DNA of 43,639 bases from Bacteroidota bacterium. Lineage in GTDB: Bacteria; Bacteroidota; Bacteroidia; AKYH767-A; OLB10. The position numbers and the translations under genes were made by a program. The notes beneath the pieces are model-generated. The model was not told the DNA's origin and searched no databases. It was given only the letters and a program-made list of their open reading frames with translations. Within the stretch, counting starts at the first letter, position 1, and the number at the start of each line of letters is the position of its first letter. The DNA is taken from assembly GCA_025352785.1 (NCBI GenBank), contig JANXSD010000137.1, positions 1 to 43,639 of the forward strand, given 5' to 3'. Positions 27,321 to 35,702 of the stretch are shown here, one piece after another.

Positions 27321-28043
27321 ATGAAAAAGATATCTATTCTCCGAATAGCAACTGCAGGACTTTGCTTTCTTCTTGTTTCCATCTTTTATGGCTGCTTTAA
27401 TAGCATCGAAGGAAGTGGTCCGATCATTACAAAAAGTAGAGATGTTGGTCAGTTTACCAATCTTACCCTTGATATTCCAGCGAAAGTGACATTGGTAATT
27501 TCAGATTCTGCTGGTTGTGTGATTGTTGCACAACAAAATATTATCGATAATATTGAAACCAAACGAAATGGGGACAATTTACGTATCAAGTCAAAAAATA
27601 ATTTCAGATGCGATAAGCAAGTAGAAATCACCATTTCTACTTCGCTTTTGGAGGCAGTAAATATTAATGGTTCTGGAGATGTTCAGGGGATGAATCCTGT
27701 TAAAGGAAATGACCTAAAGCTATCTATAAACGGATCTGGGAATATAACGTTAAATGCTTCTGTGGCAGATCTTGTGTCGAAAATCAATGGATCTGGTGAT
27801 ATTTTTGTATCGGGGAAAGCGGGTCACCATCAAGTGGAGATCAATGGCTCAGGTAATTTAAAAGCGTATGACCTGATAACAGATATCTGCAAAGTAAATA
27901 TTAATGGCTCGGGCGATGCAGAAATAAATGTAAATAGCAACCTTGATGCAAGATTAATAGGTAGTGGAAATATAACGTATAAAGGAACTCCAACGATTAA
28001 ATCTGAAATTACTGGTAGCGGTAGTTTATCAAAAAAAAATTAA
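27321..28043 (+). CDS. Head-GIN domain lipoprotein (DUF2807)
   Basis: Secreted lipoprotein of 240 residues. The hydrophobic segment ends in a lipobox-like FYGC, so the Cys would be lipidated. The mature part is a single-stranded beta-helix-like DUF2807 domain with at least six repeats of a GSG turn: NINGSGDVQG, SINGSGNITL, KINGSGDIFV, EINGSGNLKA, NINGSGDAEI and LIGSGNITY. This repeat gives the head-GIN family its name. Function in the family is unknown; a surface or adhesive role is only suggested. A GTG at 27315 is an alternative start. The next gene begins 12 bp downstream, indicating an operon. Confidence 0.9.
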   Translation: MKKISILRIATAGLCFLLVSIFYGCFNSIEGSGPIITKSRDVGQFTNLTLDIPAKVTLVISDSAGCVIVAQQNIIDNIETKRNGDNLRIKSKNNFRCDKQVEITISTSLLEAVNINGSGDVQGMNPVKGNDLKLSINGSGNITLNASVADLVSKINGSGDIFVSGKAGHHQVEINGSGNLKAYDLITDICKVNINGSGDAEINVNSNLDARLIGSGNITYKGTPTIKSEITGSGSLSKKN

Positions 28044-28055
28044 AATAACCCCATT

Positions 28056-28853
28056 ATGAATAGTAGAAAATATCTGTTAACCTTATTATGCTTCGTTGTT
28101 TCTCTCTCGGTATCTGCACAAGAAAAAGCAAAAGAGAAGACAAAAGATAAAATAACATTAGTAAATGATACGGTATATAAAAATGGTATCGGACAATTTA
28201 CGGTACGTACGAGAGGTTCAAAAACGAATACCGATTTAGCCTTGCATACATTCATCTCCTTTGATAAAAAGATTCAAGCGATGATTACAATGAAGTTGGT
28301 AAATGATACCATTCGTTTCTCAGGTCGTTTTCCGGAAATTTTAGTTGCATACGATTGTTTATATCCTAAAATTGATTTACAAACGATTTTAGAAAGTTAC
28401 ATCAACAATAAAATTATGGTTAACGGAATTGCAAAGAAAGAAGGCTTAGAACTTTATTGCAAGGAGCGTAATTTGCCATTACGAACGATTGTAACCAGAA
28501 CTGTTAGCAAGCCTGGACAAGATGCGAAGCGTGATAGTATTATGGCTATCAGAACAAAAGAACGAATGGCAAAGCAATTTAAATTTGAACTTGCCAATAA
28601 AAGTAATAAGGATGTGAATGTATTTTTAGGAGATACCACCTCATCACCAAATAGAACAATGAGACCGTCAGAAATTCCTTTTCGTCAAGGTCGTTATGAG
28701 ATGATCAAAGCAGGAGAAACCAAACAATTAATTGGCTTTGAAGGAGAATATGTTTGTCTTACTGATAGCCTTCATAAAATTTATGATCTCCATTTATTGA
28801 AGAAGGATTTGAAGTCATTAACGGTAAAAGGTAAGGCTACAAAATTTGACTAA
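28056..28853 (+). CDS. Unknown exported protein
   Basis: 265 residues with a signal peptide (MNSRKYLLTLLCFVVSLSVSAQ) followed by a lysine/glutamate-rich stretch. The rest is soluble with alternating beta strands and helices: DTVYKNGIGQFTVRTRG, MITMKLVNDTIRFSGRFPEIL, AKQFKFELANKSNKDVNVFLGDT and ETKQLIGFEGEYVCLTD. No known family is recognised. It lies 12 bp after the GIN lipoprotein gene and 8 bp before the glycosyltransferase gene, so it is probably expressed with them in the periplasm or on the surface. Confidence 0.75.
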   Translation: MNSRKYLLTLLCFVVSLSVSAQEKAKEKTKDKITLVNDTVYKNGIGQFTVRTRGSKTNTDLALHTFISFDKKIQAMITMKLVNDTIRFSGRFPEILVAYDCLYPKIDLQTILESYINNKIMVNGIAKKEGLELYCKERNLPLRTIVTRTVSKPGQDAKRDSIMAIRTKERMAKQFKFELANKSNKDVNVFLGDTTSSPNRTMRPSEIPFRQGRYEMIKAGETKQLIGFEGEYVCLTDSLHKIYDLHLLKKDLKSLTVKGKATKFD

Positions 28854-28861
28854 GTAGCCTG

Positions 28862-30058
28862 ATGAAATTGTTATTTTTAACTTCTAGGTTTCCTTATCCT
28901 CTTGAAAAGGGAGATAAGTTGCGTGCCTTTCATTTAATTAAAGCGTTAAGCAAGCATGCCGACATTTATCTTTTTGCAATTAATAATCATGAGCCTCATG
29001 CCGATTGGGTGAATGAACTTAAGCCATATTGTAAGGAAATTAAAACGGTAGTAGTAAATCGAAAAGATTCTATGCTTTCAATGTTTAGGATTCTTAATAA
29101 GAGAAGGATGCCTTTTCAAGTAGCCTATTTTTGGAAAGAGGAAGCGATGCAACAGTTGCAATCCTTCTCACTGAAATTTCAACCCGATGCAGTATTTTGT
29201 CATTTGATAAGAATGGCGGAATATGCGAAGCAATTAAATATCCATCCGTCAACGCTCGATTACATGGACACTTTTTCGATGGGGATGAAGCGTATGGTTT
29301 CTACTGCTGATTTCTATTTAAAATTCCCAATTAGAATAGAAGAAAAGCGTTTAGCAAGATATGAACATGAAAGCTTTAAATATTTCGATCATCATTTAAT
29401 TATTTCAAAACAAGATCGAGATTGTATCCCGCATCCAAGTTTTCGAAAAATTGAAGTAGTTGCAAATGGTGTCGACTTTAATTACTATCAACCACAACAA
29501 TTAGAGAAAAAATACGATTTACTTTTCATAGGGAATATGTCGTATAAACCCAATATTGATAGTGTGATTTATGCAGCAGAAAAAATTTTACCAGCATTGC
29601 ATAAATTAAACCCTACAGCTACTTTGATGATAGCAGGAGCCAATCCTACCGCTTCCGTTCGTGATCTAGCCAATAGATATGTTACCGTTAGTGGATGGGT
29701 GGAAGATCCTAGAATTATATTGAGCGAGTCAAAAATCATGGTCGCACCAATGCTTATAAGTATTGGATTACAAAATAAAATCCTTCAAGCTATGGCAATG
29801 AAATTACCATGTGTGATATCGAAGCTTGCTAACAATGCAATTGGAGCTCCTGAAAATGAATGTGTGTTAGTTGCTGATAATCCTGAAGATTATGCTACTA
29901 AAATAAATATGCTTTTAAATAACGAATCATTACGTATTAGTATTGCAGAGAATGCCTATAAATTCGTTGCCGATAATTTTGATTGGGAAAAAAATACAGA
30001 AAATATTATTCCATTTTTTTCAAAAGAAATTGATAAAATCAACAGTGAAGTGCATTGA
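28862..30058 (+). CDS. GT4-type glycosyltransferase (TIGR03087-like sugar transferase)
   Basis: Cytoplasmic GT-B fold glycosyltransferase, 398 residues. The N-terminus LFLTSRFPYPLEKGDKLRAFHLIKALSK contains the glycine-containing acceptor loop usual for GT4 enzymes of the TIGR03087 type. The C-terminal domain has VVANGVDFNYY, DLLFIGNMSYKPNIDSVIYAAE, LMIAGANPT and VSGWVEDPRIILSESKIMVAPMLISIGLQNKILQAMAMKLPCVIS, a donor-binding region in which the usual E-x7-E is not clear. Probably transfers a sugar to a lipid-linked or surface glycan. It follows the unknown exported protein by 8 bp in a likely three-gene operon. Confidence 0.85.
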   Translation: MKLLFLTSRFPYPLEKGDKLRAFHLIKALSKHADIYLFAINNHEPHADWVNELKPYCKEIKTVVVNRKDSMLSMFRILNKRRMPFQVAYFWKEEAMQQLQSFSLKFQPDAVFCHLIRMAEYAKQLNIHPSTLDYMDTFSMGMKRMVSTADFYLKFPIRIEEKRLARYEHESFKYFDHHLIISKQDRDCIPHPSFRKIEVVANGVDFNYYQPQQLEKKYDLLFIGNMSYKPNIDSVIYAAEKILPALHKLNPTATLMIAGANPTASVRDLANRYVTVSGWVEDPRIILSESKIMVAPMLISIGLQNKILQAMAMKLPCVISKLANNAIGAPENECVLVADNPEDYATKINMLLNNESLRISIAENAYKFVADNFDWEKNTENIIPFFSKEIDKINSEVH

Positions 30059-30088
30059 TTTTTTTCTCAACAACTAGTCAGCTAATTT

Positions 30089-30248
30089 ATACGAAAAGTA
30101 TAGTTGGTTTATTTCCTAAACTGAATTGATTTATTGTAAATTCGATTTTTTAACATCGTTGAATAGCCTTTCCAACGTAATTGTTTTTCCAGATGTATGG
30201 GTGAAAAAGACAAGTATATTTGAATAATACCATATAAGTTTATGGTAT
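30089..30248. repeat. Decayed copy B of the 163-bp element
   Basis: The right half keeps the core (ATCGTTGAATAGCCTTTCC, then GGGTGAAAAAGACAAGTATA) and the end GGTAT in register with copies A and C. The left half is strongly diverged and has lost a clear inverted repeat. A perfect 12-bp hairpin, AATAATACCATA / TATGGTATTATT (30223-30252), sits at the right end and overlaps the stop codon of the hybrid kinase gene. Confidence 0.6.
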
Positions 30249-33200
30249 TATTCAGATGGATTATTATTTAGTTGATTTATTTCATTTTGAAAAGCGATAA
30301 TTATTTCTCCTATTATTTCATGAAGCTTAACAAGATCATTTTTCATTTGTTCGAGAGTTCTTTTCTTATCTCTATAGCCTTCAATATTTCGAATTGTTTC
30401 TTTTAAGCTATTAATTCCCGCACTATGCAAGGTGGGTTTAATTTTATGTGCAAGTGTACTAATTGAATCCATTTCTCCCTTATCAAAATGATCAAACATT
30501 TTATCTACGATAGGAGGAATTGTTTCTATAAACAGCACTAGCATTTTGCTAATAAAGTTGGGATTGTCACGCGCATCTCTTCTTAGCAATGAAAGGTTAT
30601 ATAATCCTTCATAAGTAGTTTCTGGCCGTTTTCGTACTGGAAAGCGTGGTTGTTTTAATGTGGCATTTATTTTTTCTTTACCATCAAGATGAGCTAATAT
30701 TTTTTTATAAAGTGCCTCTTCCTGAAAGGGTTTTACTAAGCAATCATTCATTCCTTCTAAAACAAACTTTTTATGTGTTTGCTTAGTAGTATTTGCCGTA
30801 AGTGCAATTATAGGTAGTCGTGCTTTTTCTTTATCTTTCATCCCACGTATAAGATGTGTTGCTTCTACACCATTCATTTCTGGCATTTGAATATCCATTA
30901 AAACAATGTCGTAGTTATTTCGCTCTATTAATTCAACAGCTTCCTTTCCATTAGAAGCAATATCAATTTTAAATCCCCAGTCTTGTAACATTGCCTCGGT
31001 AATAAATTGATTTACGCGATTATCTTCTGCGAGTAAAACACGTAAAGCACCAAGTTGTCCTGGAGCAATTCGCTCCGTTGATTTAACTTCTGGAATCTCT
31101 TTTGCCTTTTTATAGGGGATATAAAAAGTAAAAGTACTTCCTTTCCCAGGCTCACTCACCACACCTATTTTACCTCCTTGTCTCTCAATAAGATTTCTCG
31201 AAATAGTTAATCCAAGGCCAGTGCCTTCTTGCAAATTAGATTTACTCCCTTGAAGTTGAGTAAAGCTTTCAAATATCTTTTCTTGTTCATCATGAGCGAT
31301 TCCTATTCCAGTATCTTTAATAGAAAATTCAATCGTTAAATTCTCAGCATCTTCTTCAATGATTCGATGTGTAAGAACTATTTCACCTTGTTCGGTAAAT
31401 TTAATCGCGTTACTTATTAAGTTCAACAGAATTTGATTTAATCGTAAGGGGTCACCTATTACCGCAGGAAGTGGCGATGCATCAATCATGTGACGAATAA
31501 ATAAATCTTTTTCTTCGGCCTTATACAATTGTGTTTGTACAACGGTATCTGCAACACGAGCAGGCTCGAAAACAATTTTATCGAATGATAATTTTCCCGA
31601 CTCCATTTTTGCGGTATCTAATATATCATTGATGATCACTAATAGATTATCCGCTGTACGCGTGAGAATATCCATATAGCTTCTTTGTGTAGAAGACAAC
31701 TCCGTTTTTTGAAGTAGTCGAGCCATCCCTAATACACCATTTATGGGTGTTCGTAGTTCATGACTTACATTGGCAAGAAAATATTCTTTAGTTCGTAACG
31801 ATTCTCCAGCACTTATATTTGCTTGAATAAGTTCATTTTCAAAATTTTTCGATTCGGTTATATCTAAAACAGTTCCATAGAGGCGTATTACTTCTCCATT
31901 TTTATTACGCTCTACTTTTCCTCTCGCATTAATATTTTTTATTCGATTTCCGCTTAATTTAATTTTATATTCTAAATCGAATGGAAGTCCTTCTTTAAAA
32001 GATTTTATAACGATCTTAATTATTCTTTCACGCTCTTCATCATCAATCGTATTGTAAAATTCCTGAAGGGATGGTGGCGGTTTACCAGCATCTAACTCCC
32101 ATATTTTATACGTCCCATCGGACCATTCAGCAACTCCAGTTTTAAGGTCTATTTGCCAAGAGCCAAATCTTGCAACTTCTTGAGCTTCTATTAAGCGAAG
32201 CTCAATCAATTTTAATCGTTCTTCGTGGTTTCTTCTTTCCGTAATATCTAAAACAGTACCATATATTCGAATAGAAGTTCGTGATAAATCCATCTCTACA
32301 AGTGCCCTTGAATACATTACTTTATTATTGCCTTTATAGGTTGTAATACGATATTCAATTGAATATTCTTCACCAGTTCTAATTGACTTTTTCATGGCAT
32401 TCTCTACCTTAAATCGGTCATCGGGATGTATCGTTAAAAGAAATTCTGGAAAGCTTGGAATGGGAAGATCTCTTTCCAATTCCCATAATTTAAAATGCCC
32501 TGCTGACCAAATATTTTTTCCTGACTTTAAATCGCATTCCCAACTTCCCGATTTAGCAAGTTCTTGTGCTTCAACCAATCTTTGCTCATTAAGCTTTAAA
32601 ATTTCTTCTGTCTTTTGTCTTTCAGTAATATCTGCAATACTGCCAACAACTTTTATTATTTGACCATTATCATCAAAGTGTGGCTTATGGATAATATGTA
32701 ACATTTTTACTTCCTGATCACTACAAATAATTCGATAAAACATTTCAAATGGTTTATCCCTCGTAGATAGGACCCCCATCATTTCTAAAAAGAAATCTTT
32801 ATCTTCTGGATGTACATAGTGTAAGAATTCATCAAAACTAGGAGCACCCAATGCTGGGTCACGTTTAAATATTTTAAAGCTCGCAGGCGACCAGTGAATA
32901 ACATTCGATGCAACATCGAAACTAAAACTTCCCATGGATGCCAATTCTTGGACTTCATTTAATCGCATCTCATTTTCGCGAAGTAAATCCTCGTTAATCT
33001 TTTCAATAGTAATATCCCTCACAGTTCCAAAGAGGCAACATACATCACCGGTATCGCTAAAAATAGGTTTGGTCATGCTACGCAAATATTTTATGCCAGA
33101 TGGAAGAAGTAGTCGAAAATCTAGAATCATTCCTGTCTTACTGATTTTCGCATTTTCAATAGCATTTTTTAAAATAATTGCATCTGCTGGATACATACTT

Positions 33201-34138
33201 TTATAGCTCTCTTCGACTGTTGGTAACCCAAGATTTTCGTCAATTTCCCAAAGTCGGTACATCCCTGACGACCACTCAATTACACCTGTTAAATAATCAA
33301 TTTGCCAATTACCAGATTTTGCCAATTCTTCTGCTGCAATTAAGCGTTCTTTATTATTTCTATTCCGCTCATCCGCTATGCGTCGATCTGTAATATCAGT
33401 TGAAATTCCCAAAACCTTCACACTTCCTTCTTGTTCTATTAATGGTACTTTAATAGTGTCGAACCAAATAATTGAACCATCACTTTTAGTAAATGGTTCA
33501 TCTCTTCGAATAGGTTTTAAGGAGTTGATCACGTTATGATCAACTATTGAATAATCATTAACCTCTTCTTGATTAGTATGTACTTCATCATTTGATCTTT
33601 TTATTAATCCCTTAATATCGGTATTGAACAAATCAGCCATCGCTTGGTTAACAAGTAAAAATCGACCTTCATTATCTTTAACAAAAATTAAATGCGGACT
33701 AGTATTTAAAACCTTATCAATAAATCCTGTTCTTGTATCTAATTCAGTCTGTAAAACAACGCGTTCCGTAATATCTATGCCATATCCAATTACAAAAGAA
33801 ATCTCGCCGAAGCTTGAAAAAACTGGTGTAAGCCTTCGTAAATAATGTCGCTTTTCTCCATTATGATCAAGCATAGTTTCTTCCCACTCTCGCTCTCGTT
33901 TCTCCGCTATAACCTTATCGAAAACTTCAAATCTTTTTGTCGCAATCTCCATATCGACATTCCGATATTTGCAATATTCAATATCTGTTTTACCTATAAT
34001 CCATTCTCTGATTTCGGGATTTTTTATTGCTTGCGGATTAACATAAATATACCGATGTTCAATATCAAAGACTGCGATGTCACCTGGCAATTCAGCCAAT
34101 ATTGATTCATAAAAAACTTCTTTATTACTTAATGGCAT
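30248..34138 (-). CDS. Six-PAS hybrid sensor histidine kinase with receiver and Hpt domains
   Basis: Soluble multi-domain kinase of 1296 residues with no membrane helix. Six PAS domains run at about 8-125, 137-253, 265-380, 391-507, 519-635 and 647-763, each ending near a DIT motif. The last four are clearly duplicates (RLxxxQELAxxGSWxxDxxxGxxxWS). The kinase core follows: H793 in VSHELRTPINGVLG, N-box ISNAIKFT, G1 DTGIGI and G2 GTGLGL. The receiver (about 1032-1150) has D1082 and K1136. The C-terminal Hpt has H1231 in LAHKIKPTLHSAG. It can in principle carry out a full His-Asp-His relay. It is transcribed downstream of the NtrC-type regulator, 44 bp apart. Confidence 0.94.
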   Translation of the reverse strand: MPLSNKEVFYESILAELPGDIAVFDIEHRYIYVNPQAIKNPEIREWIIGKTDIEYCKYRNVDMEIATKRFEVFDKVIAEKREREWEETMLDHNGEKRHYLRRLTPVFSSFGEISFVIGYGIDITERVVLQTELDTRTGFIDKVLNTSPHLIFVKDNEGRFLLVNQAMADLFNTDIKGLIKRSNDEVHTNQEEVNDYSIVDHNVINSLKPIRRDEPFTKSDGSIIWFDTIKVPLIEQEGSVKVLGISTDITDRRIADERNRNNKERLIAAEELAKSGNWQIDYLTGVIEWSSGMYRLWEIDENLGLPTVEESYKSMYPADAIILKNAIENAKISKTGMILDFRLLLPSGIKYLRSMTKPIFSDTGDVCCLFGTVRDITIEKINEDLLRENEMRLNEVQELASMGSFSFDVASNVIHWSPASFKIFKRDPALGAPSFDEFLHYVHPEDKDFFLEMMGVLSTRDKPFEMFYRIICSDQEVKMLHIIHKPHFDDNGQIIKVVGSIADITERQKTEEILKLNEQRLVEAQELAKSGSWECDLKSGKNIWSAGHFKLWELERDLPIPSFPEFLLTIHPDDRFKVENAMKKSIRTGEEYSIEYRITTYKGNNKVMYSRALVEMDLSRTSIRIYGTVLDITERRNHEERLKLIELRLIEAQEVARFGSWQIDLKTGVAEWSDGTYKIWELDAGKPPPSLQEFYNTIDDEERERIIKIVIKSFKEGLPFDLEYKIKLSGNRIKNINARGKVERNKNGEVIRLYGTVLDITESKNFENELIQANISAGESLRTKEYFLANVSHELRTPINGVLGMARLLQKTELSSTQRSYMDILTRTADNLLVIINDILDTAKMESGKLSFDKIVFEPARVADTVVQTQLYKAEEKDLFIRHMIDASPLPAVIGDPLRLNQILLNLISNAIKFTEQGEIVLTHRIIEEDAENLTIEFSIKDTGIGIAHDEQEKIFESFTQLQGSKSNLQEGTGLGLTISRNLIERQGGKIGVVSEPGKGSTFTFYIPYKKAKEIPEVKSTERIAPGQLGALRVLLAEDNRVNQFITEAMLQDWGFKIDIASNGKEAVELIERNNYDIVLMDIQMPEMNGVEATHLIRGMKDKEKARLPIIALTANTTKQTHKKFVLEGMNDCLVKPFQEEALYKKILAHLDGKEKINATLKQPRFPVRKRPETTYEGLYNLSLLRRDARDNPNFISKMLVLFIETIPPIVDKMFDHFDKGEMDSISTLAHKIKPTLHSAGINSLKETIRNIEGYRDKKRTLEQMKNDLVKLHEIIGEIIIAFQNEINQLNNNPSE

Positions 34139-34182
34139 TTGAATATTTTCTTGAAATGAAATTAAAATAATTGAAATTCGTT

Positions 34183-35553
34183 TTACAATTTATTTTCTTT
34201 TAACAGACGGTAAATTGTCGACTTTCCTACGTTCAGTTTTTTTGCAACTTCAATAACATTATTTTGATAACGATTTAAATAATGTCGTATAATTTGCAAT
34301 TCATATTCTTCAAGTGTTAGATCTTGATCTAATAAACTTAATGTTTGTTGTGCCGAATTAAACGTGATATCCTTTTGGTTTATGGTATTTCCATCAACCA
34401 TAACAGCAGCGAGTTCCATTATAGCTTTTAACTCACGTACATTTCCCGGATAACGATAGGTCAATAACTTCTCTCTTGTCTCATGAGCGATACTCTTACT
34501 GGAAAAATTATTTTCTAAACAAAAATTATCAAGAAAATATTTTGCAAGCAATAAAATATCTGTTGATCTTTCACGTAATGGTGGTAACAGAATTGGCAAA
34601 CCTAATAATCGATAATATAAATCTTCTCTAAAATTACCTTTCTGTGTTTCTTCTGCTAAATTTTTATGTGTAGCAACAATTATTCTCGCATCTATTGCCA
34701 TCACTTGATTGCTTCCAATTCTTGTAATTTCTTTTTCTTGAAGTACTCGCAAGAGTTTCGCTTGTAATCCAAAATCGAGTTCTGCTATTTCATCCAAAAA
34801 CAAAGTTCCTTGATGTGCTTCTTCAAATTTTCCAACACGTCGCGCAATCGCACCAGTGAAGGCTCCTTTTTCATGTCCGAAAAGTTCACTCTCTATTAAG
34901 TCTCGTGGTATGGAAGCTACATTTACTGTAATAAACGGTTTCTTTGCTCGTGTAGAATTAAAGTGTATTGCTTTTGCAACAAGCTCTTTCCCTGTTCCCG
35001 TTTCACCAGATAATGAGATAGTGATATTTGTTCTCGCAGCTTTTCCCACCAAATGATAAACCTGTTTCATCACCTCACAATTACCTATAATTAAATTCGA
35101 TAAATCATATTTCAGATTCATCTCTGCACGTAAGAAATCAACTTCTTTACGTAACTCAACATTTTTCCGAATATTATTGACGGTATTCCATAATCGTTCA
35201 CGAGTATCATCATCCTTAACATGGTAATCATAGGCTCCCTTGTGCAATAAATCAATTGCTATAGAAACGTTTTCTTGTCCCGAAATAATTACAACCGCAG
35301 TATTTGGCGATTCTAACTTAACACGTTTAAGAACCTCGTCACCTTGTAAATCTGGTAATGAATAATCAAGGGTAATCACATCAGGTTGAAGATGCAATTG
35401 GCTTAAAGCCTCCCTTGCCGATTCAAATCTTGTAACCTCATTGTCTGGATTCATCGTGAGGTGATGAACAAGTAATTCACCATACCATAAGTCATCTTCG
35501 ACAACGAATATTCGAAAACATTTTTCCTGCGACTTTGGTTGTTCAACTGACAT
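34183..35553 (-). CDS. Sigma-54-dependent response regulator (NtrC family)
   Basis: Cytoplasmic transcription activator, 456 residues. The receiver domain (about 12-130) has the phospho-acceptor D63 in TLDYSLPDL. The AAA+ domain has Walker A GETGTGKE (183-190), the sigma-54 contact loop GAFTGA (230-235) and Walker B LFLDEI (251-256), all intact. A Fis-type helix-turn-helix ends the protein (NNVIEVAKKLNVGKSTIYRLLKENKL). It is therefore expected to open sigma-54 promoters when phosphorylated. The downstream hybrid kinase is the obvious partner. Targets are unknown: no clear -24/-12 promoter was found in this window. Confidence 0.95.
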   Translation of the reverse strand: MSVEQPKSQEKCFRIFVVEDDLWYGELLVHHLTMNPDNEVTRFESAREALSQLHLQPDVITLDYSLPDLQGDEVLKRVKLESPNTAVVIISGQENVSIAIDLLHKGAYDYHVKDDDTRERLWNTVNNIRKNVELRKEVDFLRAEMNLKYDLSNLIIGNCEVMKQVYHLVGKAARTNITISLSGETGTGKELVAKAIHFNSTRAKKPFITVNVASIPRDLIESELFGHEKGAFTGAIARRVGKFEEAHQGTLFLDEIAELDFGLQAKLLRVLQEKEITRIGSNQVMAIDARIIVATHKNLAEETQKGNFREDLYYRLLGLPILLPPLRERSTDILLLAKYFLDNFCLENNFSSKSIAHETREKLLTYRYPGNVRELKAIMELAAVMVDGNTINQKDITFNSAQQTLSLLDQDLTLEEYELQIIRHYLNRYQNNVIEVAKKLNVGKSTIYRLLKENKL

Positions 35554-35560
35554 TAGCTCT

Positions 35561-35568
35561 CAAATTTA
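35561..35568 (-). promoter_or_regulatory. -7 promoter box TAAATTTG of the regulator-kinase operon
   Basis: Exact TAnnTTTG match on the minus strand, 7 nt before the ATG at 35553, implying a leaderless or nearly leaderless mRNA. Confidence 0.55.
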
Positions 35569-35684
35569 CTACCTAATCCGTATATATTGTGCAAATACTA
35601 TTTATCCTTTAAAAATATTTTCATTAAGTCACGAAAGAAAGTTCAATTTTCTTGGAAACAACTTACAGAAACCCTTGAGTTAAC

Positions 35685-35692
35685 TACTTTAG
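35685..35692 (+). promoter_or_regulatory. Candidate -7 box TACTTTAG for the MFS gene
   Basis: Imperfect TAnnTTTG match (TA and TT kept, final G kept), 10 nt before ATG 35703. It would again give a very short leader. Confidence 0.3.
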
Positions 35693-35702
35693 CCAAATTC
35701 TA

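Noticed and set aside
32394-34105. Several plus-strand ORFs of 70-90 codons opposite the hybrid kinase
   Set aside because: They mirror the coding strand of an intact kinase and show no signal, motif or start context of their own.
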